From: Ceratodon purpureus
Lineage: Eukaryota > Streptophyta > Bryopsida > Pseudoditrichales > Ditrichaceae
Direction of reading: 5' to 3'
NCBI GenBank assembly: GCA_014871385.1
Contig: CM026421.1
Location: 17,033,048-17,097,047, forward strand
DNA length: 64,000 nt
The notes beneath the pieces are model-generated. The model had not been told where the DNA came from and did no database searches. It saw only the letters and a list, made by a program, of their open reading frames with translations. Below, piece after piece: positions 1 through 11,089 of this stretch (position 1 is the first letter of the stretch; each line of letters opens with the position of its first letter). The translations under genes and the position numbers were made by a program.

Positions 1-483
1 CCGCACCGCGGTTTAAATGCAGGAAAGAAGAGAACAAAACCCGTGAGACACGGGGAGGGGCCGGGGCACCGACCCCCTGGGGTCGTCCGCGTGTCAAATG
101 GGCATGGGTTGACCTCCACGGGAGGACCCAGAGCAAGGGTTCCGTAGAATCCCATACCCCAAAACAAAACTAAATTAACCAAATTAACCAAACTAAACCA
201 CCCAAGGACCATCTAATTAGCCTGTTCAGCCACTGAATGTAACTAAACTAAACTAACTCACTTACAGAGATGGCTCGGGCTTTAACTAGTAAGAAACCTT
301 ACTCTGTAGACCTAAAACTTGAACAATGGAGCGAGAGCAACTAGAAGAAGTGACGTCCAGCGTCGCTCCTTTGAGTTAAGAGGATGAATGCGTTTTCATA
401 GGAGCTCTTGCCGTCTGTCAGATCAGCATAAGAGATGCACTCTAAGGGACATAGTTGAGCAGTAAAATTGCACCCTAAAAGCT
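1..483. other. Non-coding, possibly LINE 3' region
   Basis: No gene is visible. Positions 1-165 are GC-rich. Positions 165-260 carry short direct repeats of the type AAATTAACC / AACTAAACC. If the LINE at 2303-3784 extends to the window edge, this would be its 3' untranslated part on the minus strand, but I saw no poly-A tail or target-site duplication to confirm that. Confidence 0.25.
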
Positions 484-1535
484 ATGGAGATCATAAGACA
501 GGGACAGGTTGAGAAAGAGGGGTGTTATTCTTGCGAGCTGGAATTTGGTGTCGAGGTGATGTGTTGCAGCAGGCTTCCTTCTGTGGGTGCAATGCGGGAA
601 CATCATTGTAAGTGCACTGCCTCTTCCTTATATATTTGGGAGTCTCCTTCTCTTGCGATGTCATCACTTGTGTTGTTGTTGTCGTGGATTGTCAAGATGA
701 ATGGAGGGAAGGGAGCTCTGTGTGGGTGGTTGTCCCTGGTCCATTACCGTCTTGAGCGGGAGAATAAACGATTTCCTGGCGCCCCCGCCTTGAATCGCTT
801 GTTGTTCGCTGTGACTAAGTGTCGCGGTGGTTGGAGCAGGGAGGTGCATCGTGATATTCGTTGGTTGGAGATTGCCTCTGGTATTACATTCTCCTCCTTT
901 CTGCAAAATAAGGTGGTGTCACCGCTTGCGATGCCGGGGACCTGTGGCGTGAATCCAATTGAGTTGGTGGAGTCCGAGTCCGATGCTGGGCCTGAAACTG
1001 ACTCTGTTGGGGAGCGTCGCCGAATTCGCCCTCAATCTGAGCGTCGAAAGGGCAAGTCTCCCATCGTGAATAGTTCCTCAGGTTCTATTTCGAGCGTGGG
1101 CTTACCTCCTCGTCCTGGCAATGACGATGACATGTTCCATCCTAGTTCTGGCCTGAAGGAGATTGGTGCTGCAAGTTGCCAAAATCATACTCAAAATATA
1201 CCTGGAGTTGGAGATGGGAGTCCTGTCCTGGATGCAGGTGAGGGCGTAGAGATAGGGCTCCCTGGTGGCTTTCATGATGTTGTACCCCATCCCTCTACTC
1301 CAATATGACTGCTGTTTCGCTTCCAGCGCGTCTAGGGTTGCCACTGCCCAAACACTCCGAGCACACCCCAAACGAGGGTACAGGTGGTTCTGGCGTTAAA
1401 GGAGTTGGTGATGGAGTCAATGTCGATGGGGAGGCTCAAGCAAATACTGGTAGTCGTGTTCGAATTGCTACACCTTCTGACGACACTTCTGCGTATTATA
1501 CAGCTGGGGCCGGGGTGACCTCTCCTGTTGTTTAG
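484..1535 (+). CDS. Unidentified overlapping ORF pair, possibly transposon-derived
   Basis: A 274-codon ORF (484-1308) ends in TGA, which overlaps the ATG of a second 76-codon ORF (1305-1535) in another frame as ATGA. The first product has a cysteine-rich start and a Ser/Arg/Pro/Gly-rich second half (RRRIRPQSERRKGKSP), which looks like a disordered linker. The second is Gly/Val/Thr-rich. I recognise no domain. The pair lies downstream of the minus-strand LINE ORF in what could be that element's 3' region, so it may be non-coding sequence that happens to be open, or the gag-like ORF of an oppositely oriented element. A single-base indel near 1300 could have split one frame into two. Confidence 0.25.
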
Positions 1536-2302
1536 GGTGTTGGCTTTACTTCTACTGGTTATCGTGGATGCTAGTGAAATCCTAGGAGTTTGTTGTGTGT
1601 ATATAGAAATACATTTTGGGCTAAAGGGTAATGTGGTAGGCCAGTGAGAAGGATTAGAGAATTTCTAAAGTAGAATTCAGAACACTAAGAACAAAACTAT
1701 TCATGCCTTGGCTGAAATTTAAATGTGCTACGGCTATATATTGTGGGGCAACCTATTTGTTCTATCAGAAAAGGGGTTGCTATAACTAGGAGAGTAATTG
1801 CGGGTCCTGTATGTTTCTACAGTCAGGAATGGGGGAATGGATCTAACGCATGAGATGAGAATGGCTATGTCTGAGGCAGACTGTATGGAAAGCTGGTGAA
1901 TACTGTGCATACCTTCATGGATGATGTTGAACAGTATTTGCATGGGGCTTTATCTTTGTCTCATGATGTCGTTTTGTCTGTTGTCCTTGGTGGCTGAGAA
2001 TTTTGACATGACTTTGTTGCCGTATGCTATCCTATCTTGTGACTTGGCGTAGTCTGACTAATTCGTTGCAGAATCCGGGGTTGTAGTTGATCCTTCCGGG
2101 TTGAGGCTATCTTCTCGGGAGAAGTACCTGGGTATGAGGGATCAGGACGAGTCGTGGGTTTGAAGATACCTTGTTTCTGCTAGTGGCCTTGTCCTTTGGG
2201 CTTCGTGAGCGGTAGCTTCATTTCTACAGGTTATTGACTTGCCTGACAAGTTTTGAATGCTGGGGCTGTAGGGAATACGTCCGGTTGGCGTTATCTTGCG
2301 GT
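1536..2302. other. Gene-free stretch between the ORF pair and the LINE ORF
   Basis: No supported coding region is seen on either strand. It follows the stop of the minus-strand LINE frame and may be its 3' UTR. Only short shadow frames occur. Confidence 0.3.
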
Positions 2303-3784
2303 TCAGAGAGGGTGTTCTCGTTCCTGTGTACAGATGGGGTTACAGGATGGGTCTCCTCGGTTGGCTTCCTCTTCCGTGAGGGCTCTTGCGTCTATCATGA
2401 ATCTGAGAACTTCATTCGAGTTAATGTGAAGATGTCCCCAGTATGGTATAGTCGGTCCCCTCCCATTGATGTAACTGTCAAGTGGTCTGGGTCTTGTCTG
2501 CATTGGTGGAGGAGTTGATTCTTGTGAGTGAATTTGGCCGTTGTCTTGATATGGAACAAAGTTGTATGCGGGTAGTCCTTGGAACACCTGCTCATTTATG
2601 TGTGCCGTAATGTCCTCCAATGCATCCGAGTCGTGAGAATAGGCATTGTTGAGATTGTCAGATGTCATACTGTGTTGTATTCCTATTCCTGTGGTGTGTC
2701 TATATACATAGTCAGCTGGTTGTAACACTTGGGCTCGTGGGCTGTTAGGCGGAGGAGGTTTCCTTCTGGGCCTAGGCCTCGTCGGTCTTCTCGGATGGAT
2801 TTGAGTAGTTGGAGGTGGTCTGCAGGGGCTTGTAGGCCTCGTTTCATGAATTGTATGGTCATTCGGAGCCTCAATGATTGGGTTACTCGTTGAAGCTATG
2901 TCTTCGAATGGTATTGGCGTACTGGGAGTCCTTCGGGTGTTCGGCTTGTTGTTGTGACCTCTGCGTTTGGCTTTCACTTTTGGGCGTGCAACTGGCTTCG
3001 GACGGTTGTTGGGACGCCGTTGGGTTGGTGCACTCAGCGTCCTACGAACTGTTCTGAATAGTTCCGAGATAGATGCTTGGAGGTTCCTGTCTTCGGGTTC
3101 TTGTAGGATTGGTTCACATGTCTCCTCTTCGGCTTCGGATGGTATCTCCATCTGTGATTGCCGAGTAGAGTCACTCCTGCGAAGCCAGGAATCTGGTGGG
3201 AGTAGTTGCCATTGTATAGTAGCAGGTCCCGGTTTGGCAAAGAGATTACCTTTTGTCCAAATTTCGGTCAGTTTGTTGTGCATCGCTGTTCTTCTCTCCG
3301 GTTTCTTGTATTTGCCGATTTCTGTTTCAGCTTCCATGCCTATATAGATAGTTGTTCTCCACGCATTTAGAAGAGCAGTACCAATATGGAGTGGTAAGTT
3401 GTTTAGTTCATATTTGCATCTCTGGCACCAGATAAACCAGAGGAGGCAGCTGCGTAGTATGTCCCATGGAGTGCCGTTGTCAATTCGTGTCTTAGCTTGT
3501 GAGTCCCATGTAAATGCTTTTGTTGATTCTCCTGGAAGGTGCAGTTTACCTGTGAGGTGTTCGGGCCATGTGAGTTCTGGAATCTGGGAGTCTGCTTCTA
3601 ACTGTATCTTTGTGTACCTGCTCCAGGCTTCCCGAACATGTGGGCAGGTGACGAGGGAGTGTTGGACCGTATCAGGGGAGTCGTCGTTACAAATCCTGCA
3701 GTCCCCTTTATCACCTATTTTCTTTCTCCATTCTCCTGCAGCCAATACTATAATCTTGTATCTTCTATCATAAATTGTACAAGT
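2303..3784 (-). mobile_element. 5'-truncated LINE-type retrotransposon, 3' end of the reverse transcriptase ORF
   Basis: An open frame of about 490 codons runs on the minus strand. It has no ATG near its start: it is open from a stop at 3785-3787, and the first codons enter mid-protein (YDRRYKIIVLAAGEWRKK). It then shows a zinc-binding module of the zf-RVT type, C-x2-C-x8-9-H-x4-C (CRICNDD...DTVQHSLVTCPHVREAW). This is followed by the usual post-finger stretch with WFIW (SCLLWFIWCQRCKYELNN). In plant non-LTR elements this module lies just after the reverse transcriptase domain, which is missing here. The last 250 residues are a Pro/Arg-rich tail that I do not recognise. The abrupt start fits the 5' truncation typical of LINE insertion by target-primed reverse transcription. 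The junction with AT-rich host DNA is near 3775-3790. The frame is intact, so the copy may be young. Confidence 0.72.
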
Positions 3785-4980
3785 TCATAGTCATCTTTCT
3801 TACATAATGGATCGGGACTATGGTAATGATGATAAAGTTTCTTCATCTTAAATAATTTTTCAGCACCAATACTATATGCTTTTCATTTTATAAGAAATTC
3901 ATCACAAATGAATGACAAAGCTAAATATATTGTCTTCATGAACTTTATCCTATAAAAATATGTTTGCATGTTTGAAAGTAAATTTGGTATCATAATCTTC
4001 ATATGAAATCTCATTAAATGATAATTTTCCAAGATTTGAAAGTACCTCCAAATTTTTAATAATGAAAGATAAAGATTACAATAAAATATTTCGATTAAAA
4101 AATGAAGAATAAAGAGAAGTTTATAATAATCTTATGTATAAAAACATAATTAATTTTAATTAACTAACATATTTAATTTTCATTAAAAGAGCAAGAATTG
4201 GAAAAACAATTACTCTTTAAAAATTTATGAAAGGATTACTACGCATACATTATAAAGATTTAAAATCAAGCTCTTAAAAAATAAAAGCATTATTATTGAA
4301 ATTTACAAGCAAGGTTGCATTTAATATTGGTTGAACTCCTATACATTCAACTATGCACATTCCAATTGATCAATTAACATCTTGACATTAGCAGCTTATG
4401 GCATCCTCTCAAATAATGGTTAGAGTATATAAGAATTCCTAGGAGTAGAATGCTCTAAGATGCAAAAAAAGAAATGATGAGATTATTAGAATGTCCTTAG
4501 GTAATACACAATGTAACCGTTGAAGATGTAGGAGTTTGAAAAGAGAGATTAGAAACTCCCAAGCACAGAGAGAGGTGGCAAGGCTGCATAGAACAAAACG
4601 GGCTTGCTAATCCATTTGGTTCTAAAGCAGAATATGGAGTGCTAAGAAAAACATTTTATATTTTAACCTATTTAGAAAAAGAAAAAGTTTAAAATAGGGT
4701 CTCTAATCATGTGAGGAATACTTGTACGTAATTATTTTTATTGTTATCAAGGAATCCTTTCTTAAAGTGATTTAAAAGACTTAGAAAATTTAATGAACTC
4801 TAAGAAAATGACTTAAAATCATTTATATAAAAAAAAATTGAAATAGAAAACATTTCTTTAAATGATATCAACAAATTAAAAATCATAAAAAACTCGAAAA
4901 AATACTCGAAAAGGCGACTGCAGATCATTGTCATTGCTTTGTAAATTCCATTAATGTTCAATATTATTACTCATATATGC
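3785..4980. other. AT-rich intergenic DNA
   Basis: Long A and T runs and no frame of interest. Composition changes sharply from the LINE remnant on the left and again at about 4985, where the GC-rich promoter region of the bHLH gene starts. I see no gene, RNA or repeat family here. Confidence 0.6.
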
Positions 4981-4984
4981 TAAT

Positions 4985-5773
4985 TTTGTGGTCGCATCCC
5001 AAGCCTCATCTCTTTGCACGGGCAGCACATCCCGGTCTTTCGGCCACTGCTTGTCGGCTTCGATGCCTACTGATGCCCTCCGACCTCCCATCCCCACCCG
5101 CCAATCCGCTCCCCCCACGTCCCCTGCGACCCCTGCCAACTGGACCCACCCCACCAGCCTTTTCTTACCCGGATCTCACATCCGGGTATCAATCCCAGGC
5201 CCTGCCCAGGTTGCAGTGGAGAGCATTTCGTGTGCGAGAGAGCGGACGTTGCGTGAAGCGCAGTCGTCAGGGCTGGGGTTCAGTTGTGGGAATTTGGAGC
5301 CCGGGTGAGGCGAGGGATTAGCGTGTGAAAAGGGCCGCAGAGGCGATTGATTTACTAAGTGGGGGTGTCGCGTGGAAGGGAATGGAATTCGAGGTGCCGG
5401 GATCGTAGCGCTGCAGTGGTGGCGTGGGGGAGGGAGGAGCCATCTACAGTTTTGGATTCTAGGTCGCTGGTGGCGTGTGTCGCGGTGGCCTTGTTGGAGT
5501 TTCGATTCATGCTCTGGTGCTTATCATCTCCGCGCTTTCCTAGAGGTCGTGCGTATTCTGGGACATTTTCGTGGTGATTGTAGGGCGATTGTTGGGAGCT
5601 CGGGGGCCTCGGGGAGGGGGACGAGAGTGTGGGGAGGGTTTGGCAGATGTGGTGACGGGGGGGTGGAGGCGGAGGGGACTGGAATTCCCTCGTGGCGGAA
5701 GTGGGGTTGGGGTGGCGCTGGGGTTGGGGCGGTGCTGAAGGAGGGTTAGGCGAGGGGAGTGTGAGCCGGGAGG
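4985..5773 (+). promoter_or_regulatory. Promoter island and 5' leader of the bHLH gene
   Basis: This is a GC-rich island in AT-rich surroundings. The plus strand is C-rich at about 5060-5200 and G-rich at about 5210-5773. The same C-to-G switch occurs at the other gene starts in the window, and I use it to place the transcription start near 5200. No TATA box is obvious. If this leader is unspliced it holds short upstream ORFs, including 5382-5408 and 5509-5577, which would reduce initiation at the main ATG. Confidence 0.5.
5509..5577 (+). promoter_or_regulatory. Candidate upstream ORF in the bHLH leader
   Basis: An ATG at 5509 opens a 22-codon frame ending in TGA before the main start at 5774. 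A second, 8-codon frame lies at 5382-5408. They matter only if the leader is transcribed unspliced, which the sequence cannot show. Confidence 0.3.
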
Positions 5774-8139
5774 ATGATGTCCTCACCGTCGAATACGACC
5801 AAGTGGATGTCGTATCTGGCGGAGGGGCTGCTGGCGGAGGAGGAGGTGCAGCCCTCGAACCCGTTTTTCTGGTGTCCGCCGCAGCATCCTGTGGAACACG
5901 TCGATTGCAGGTATGGTATTCGAGTTTCTTTGCACTGAAACCCCAAGGAGGCTTCTTATGCTCGGGGTGGTTGTTTTAGTCTTGGAAATTATTTTCCGTT
6001 GGGGTTTGCATTTTCGTTCGTTTTTGTTGATGTCCTTGGCAAGGATGGGAAGGTTACGGGGAGGATTTGGTCATCTTATGAGGCATGCACCTTTAATACG
6101 TGGGGAAGACGTGCACGGGTTCTGTGTCCTGATTACTCTACATGGCCATGGCAACTAGGAAGACTATCGCCTGATATCAATATGAATATCAGTCCTGTTC
6201 TTGGATCATGGGGTTTCAATGAGCTGGTACCGTATGGGTTCGTCGTTTTAAAGAAGGCTCACCTTATGGATAGCAATGGGGTTTTATCGGTGAATTTGCA
6301 TGGAGCTATGGCGTGATGCGAAGACCATGCACCTGAATTTATTGGATTTCTGAGTCACACCGCATGCATTTAGTGGGCTTTGCAAATACTCTATTCCGGC
6401 CTGTTCTAATTGGATGAACCTATTACATTCACGATTGTACGTGCCGAAATGTAAATTTAGGGCCAACCCTTGCTCCGGTGCTACACGTGTAGATTGCCAA
6501 CATCGTTTTCCTTTGGAAACCTACTGGAATTGGGAATTGCTGGGGTTATTTATAGTTTTATTCCAGTTCCCGCTTTCATTATTCTTACCCTGCTACTGCC
6601 TGAAAGCCGACATGAGCCTCTCTCCTACTCAAGTTCGCACCTATTCTCTTATTCATCCCCTTTCTGGAAAGGTCTGAGTGTCCAGTCCTCATGATGTCTG
6701 AGGGATGTCAATACCGTGTAGTTTTGAGTGTGGAGGTGTGTTTGGGGTTCTCTGTCCCTGTGACCAATCGACAACATGAACTTGTTCCTCAAACGCTACG
6801 ATGATAAGGGCAGATTGGATGGTCGGTCGGGGAGAGAAGAGAGACGCCTTTGCAGAGACATCTTTGGTGGTTAATAGTTTCCTTTGGTTTGTGCAGTATT
6901 GACAACGATTGTTCGAAGGGAGAATCAGATGTTCCGGAGAAAAGTTGCTCTAGAAAAAGGTTATCATCACTCTACATTCATTGACATTCCTTGCGTAGAG
7001 TCCATTCTGATAAATGTTTCCGAAACTCGGTATATGCTATCCACGCCTACATGCTGTTTATATAGCTGAATAAAAATCATCAATCCAGGTCTACATAGCA
7101 CGCATGAATTAGACGGTTCTTTCTCTGGAGCATGCACAGTACATCGGTTAATGATGTCTGCTGCCTCGTTTCTTTCTTATGCTGCGTTAGTTCCAGGCAC
7201 TCGATTCATGAACGGATTCATTCATAATTTCCTTGTTCTTCTCTGACAAATTGATCTTCTCCGTGTTCTGTCAGGTCTAGAGATGAGGCTTGTGGCAGCT
7301 CTGGGAACAAGGCATGCCGTGAGAAGATGCGCCGTGATCGCCTCAATGACAGGTCAGTGCACTGAGAGCAGCTCTGCGTGCTTGCTGACCCTCACTCTGC
7401 TTGCTTTGAAAGGCTGGTTCTTGTTGAGTGTTTGAATGTGACCAGTGCACGCTGATTTTGCTCCCTGTTGCCTTCACGAGTTCTAACAGTGTCGTCCGGA
7501 TCATTTCAGGTTCATGGAATTGAGTGCGGCGTTAGAGCCTGGCAGGCCGCCTAAGACCGACAAAGCTACTATTTTGAATGATGCTGTTCGTATCTTGACC
7601 CAGCTTCGGACCGAGGCGCAAGGGCTCCAAGAGTCCAACGACCAGCTCCGAGAAACTATCAAGGATTTGAAGGTAGGGGCACTGCTCACTACTGGTGTTG
7701 GTTTCGCAGCCTATGGTTAGCTTGCACTATCACAGCGGATGCTGTAGAATCCATATCACTGCCGTGCTGGGTTGTATGTGGGTTTTGGTCTCGAAGTGGA
7801 CGCTTTCTGTTTCTTCTTGAGATAGTGGATAGCTAACGGTGGTGTATGTGTGGTTGTGATCAGACCGAGAAGAATGAGTTACGTGAAGAGAAGACACGGC
7901 TGAAGGCGGACAAGGAGAGGTTAGAGCAGCAGGTGAAGGCAATGACCATTCCTTCTGGATACATGCCCCACCCTGCGGCGATGCATGCAGCAGCGGCCGC
8001 GTATGCGGCACAGACGCAAGCTGCGTCGACGAAAGCAGCGCAAATGGCTGCGTATCCGGGGATGGCGATGTGGCAATGGATGCCGCCTGCCGCTGTTGAC
8101 ACTTCTCAGGATCATGTGCTGAGGCCTCCAGTGGCATAG
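5774..8139 (+). CDS. bHLH transcription factor, subgroup IVc (ILR3/bHLH105-like)
   Basis: Five exons join in frame: 5774-5910, 6897-6959, 7275-7352, 7510-7672 and 7864-8139, giving 238 aa (Arabidopsis ILR3 is about this size). Residues about 62-69 form a basic SRKRSRD stretch, a likely nuclear signal. The bHLH spans about 79-128: basic region KACREKMRRDRLND with the DNA-contacting Glu83, then FMELSAALEPGRPPKTDKAT. A leucine-zipper-like helix follows (TEKNELREEKTRLKADKE). The protein ends in DTSQDHVLRPPVA, the C-terminus typical of this subgroup. In Arabidopsis, IVc factors act in the nucleus as dimers, control iron-deficiency and stress genes, and are targets of BRUTUS-type E3 ligases through the C-terminus. 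The 63-nt second exon is easily missed, but it restores the family's basic stretch. Either of the tandem ATGs at 5774 and 5777 could be used. The large first intron (986 bp) has unusual base content but no further exon that I can support. Confidence 0.93.
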
Positions 8140-8950
8140 AGCAATTGAGCCTGTTTGGAGCGTCTTTTCCTCTTCAGTTGTCTATCCCTTTCGATCTTCT
8201 GATTCCATTGTCTTGTGCACCCTGTGGTGGGGGGTTCGGGTCCAATTTTCTGGTTTCGGGGACCCGGTGTCAAAATTTTGACGTCCTCATGGCAGCAGGA
8301 GAACTGGCCGGAGGGACACGAGTTGAAGCTTAATGTGCGCTTGGGACTCCGTGAGACAGCACATGATGTGGTACGCGGTGATCCGTGTGCCCAGGTTGCG
8401 ACCTCACGAGTCGTCTTTGTATTTGATAACTGACGTGCTTCAATCGAAAGAACTTCTGGCCGCTTTATTCACGGATCTCTTACTCGAGTGTACAGAAGTT
8501 GGTAGTCCGGCTGGGGTTGTGGTAGTTGAGAATTCTGGGCCGGAGCGAGAGAGAGCCGTATTAGTGAGTAGTGGGAGACGTAGAGTAGGTATGCCAGATA
8601 GGTGAAGGCTTCGGTGGAGTTTTGTGACGAGGAGTCTCCGTTCTTTGGCAAGGGCATGAAGAGAAGAAAGTGTGTGTTGAACTTGACTGCTCTTTGTAGA
8701 GATCATTGTGAGACTACCTTGTTTGTGATTCTTCGCTTCAACAGAAACATTGCAAGTCACTTTCCTCCAGAGCCACTGTCAATGCCGGTGTGTCCTGGGT
8801 CATTGTCCATGTTCCGATTTATTGTTTGGTTGCAGCTTATGAAGTCTGATTCATGCCTGGTTTTTGCTTCGGTTTCTAGCATGATAGCGCAGCCTTTCGT
8901 AAGAATCATAGCCTCGGCTCATCCATTTAAATATCCGGAAGACATATAGC
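8140..8950 (+). other. Probable 3' UTR of the bHLH gene
   Basis: GC content stays above the AT-rich background until about 8960 and no frame is convincing, which fits a long 3' UTR. I could not choose a polyadenylation site. Confidence 0.4.
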
Positions 8951-9460
8951 TTACTGCTGTCGGTGAATATTCCGACTGTTGGATTATTTAATTAGTTTTA
9001 GCACGTGAAGCACATGAGGGAAAACATTTACTGGTTGCCCTGGCACTTCAGTTTTGCCGCATGGTGACAATATTTGGGAATTAAAAAAGAGCAGGGAATC
9101 AGTGTTGGACTAATGAATGACATGATAAGGTTTTGTCCCTCAGACCGAGAGCTGTATTTCAGCCAATGCTGAGAACAGTTGGCACACTCTCAACTCCGCC
9201 TAGAGTGGATAATAGTAAAGCACAACCTTCAGTTTGCATTGAATTTTGCAACCAACACACTCTGCACCCCTTATTGTCACCTGTTGGGTGACCAAAATGC
9301 ATGTGATAATAAAGAACTCTCTAGTGTTAACTTTGAAGTGTGATTGTAGAGAACTAGTTAGAAATGTGATAATATGGAAATAAGAAATGTCAAGTTGCAA
9401 ATAAGGCCACCTGTATGTGTCTTTACATGCCAACTACAACTGGCACGAGCTACTTGAGTG

Positions 9461-9577
9461 CAAGAGGAATGCCTGGAAACACTTGACACATCTATGACAC
9501 AAGAGGAATGCCTGGAAACACTTGACACATCTATGACACAAGAGGAATGCCTGGAAACACTTGACACATTTATGACA
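9461..9577 (+). repeat. Tandem repeat, three copies of a 39-bp unit
   Basis: Three near-perfect 39-bp units begin CAAGAGGAATGCCTGG at 9461, 9500 and 9539; the only clear difference is one C/T change in the third. The period is a multiple of three, so the plus strand stays open as a 13-residue repeat (QEECLETLDTSMT) inside a 90-codon frame at 9458-9730. I have no other evidence that this is translated. Confidence 0.9.
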
Positions 9578-9725
9578 CCGTCTTTGATTCTGCTAGGGTT
9601 TCAAGGTTTGCTATGTCTACGATTTTCAACAAATTCATGCTCTAAAGTGTCTGGCGATGGTGCACCTGCTCAATTTCTTCTTGTATCGAAACAGATTCGA
9701 AATAGATTCAAGTTTCTTCAGCTAT

Positions 9726-9806
9726 GGTGACTTGTGAAATCCACCTCCATGTGGTGACTTGTGAAATCCACCCCGATGTGGTGACTTGTGAAATCCACCC
9801 CCATGT
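9726..9806 (+). repeat. Tandem repeat, three copies of a 27-bp unit
   Basis: Units start GGTGACTTGTGAAATCC at 9726, 9753 and 9780, with two or three substitutions around the variable CTCC/CCCG/CCCC part. It lies 150 bp from the unrelated 39-bp array. Confidence 0.88.
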
Positions 9807-11089
9807 ACTTCTGGAGAAGTCCATGAAAGCAAACCTAGCTTTATAAGTTTCTTGAGAATGGTGGACACTTGTTTTAATGATCTCTAAGGTACTTTTCATA
9901 CTTGCAACAAATGACAGACAGTCACTTCTTTCTGTAATGTCAACAAACTTGTGATATTTTGGAGAGCTATAGTGATAATTGGAGGTGAGTTTTGAACCCT
10001 GTACATCCGTTCCCTAGGGTTTGGTGAAATTACAGGGATGCGACATAATAGAATGTGATATTAAGGGGTGTAGAGTGTAAAAGTGTCTGTTATTAGAACA
10101 TATGATTTTTTTTTTCTACTTGAGGATAATTAGTGCAATGTAATTGTTGAGTTGTTTTGATTAATAAATATCATTGCTACATTTTTTGATCTATTCTAAT
10201 ATGTGGGTTTTTGAATTAAGTGATGTTGAAATAGAAGTGCCTACGTCAAGTATGCAAATAGTCTCAAATAGTGTGGGTTTTTTTTATTTTTTTAGTAATT
10301 AGTAAATCAAGATGTATAATAGTGTATTCTAACTTAAGATATCAAATTGTGTGGGAATGATATAGTTCAAATAAGTTGGATTTTTTAGTTGTGGTGAATC
10401 ACATTGATAAAGGGATTTTCAAATAATGCATATTGGTCCATGTAATGTAGATTATACTAAACAAAACTAAAAGTGTGGTATCTCCAAGTAGTAGATTGCA
10501 AAGTCCATTATAGCAACTTGACATTTATTGTAATTTAACTTTTGAACATCTCCATTACTCTCCTAAGAGACAACCAAAAAAAGAAATTAGATACCTGAAA
10601 CACTCACTTGATGCCTTCCAAAGCTTTTCAACTAATGGAGTTACTTGTAAAAGTTATCGGAATTTGATTAAGATACCATGGATTTTGATTAAACATAATC
10701 CTATTTGCTCACTTTAAATAGTAAATGGACATGGAAGACCTAAGTGGGCTCTTAACAATTTGTGTATAAAGACTTAGTAATCTTTAAATTCCAAAAAAAA
10801 AAAAGTTTTTGAAGTCAAAATGACAACAAAACTAGTTTTATAAATGGAATGTTGATAAAACTAGTTTTCTTTGAATTCAAGGACCACTAAGTATTTACAC
10901 ACCATACATAGTATGACCATCATAATTCGATATGCCTCCCATTTATATGAAGTAAAAAATTATAATACAATAAACAAAAATTATGATATCTTTTTAAAAC
11001 TCAAGGTGGCTTTACGGATAATTGAATTAAATCCAAGTTTAAGGTCTAGTCTTAGCAAAAGTAATTGAGATGACCTAACCTATACTTTG

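Noticed and set aside
9461-9806. CRISPR-like array
   Set aside because: The units are directly adjacent without unique spacers, and this is eukaryotic DNA; they are ordinary tandem repeats.
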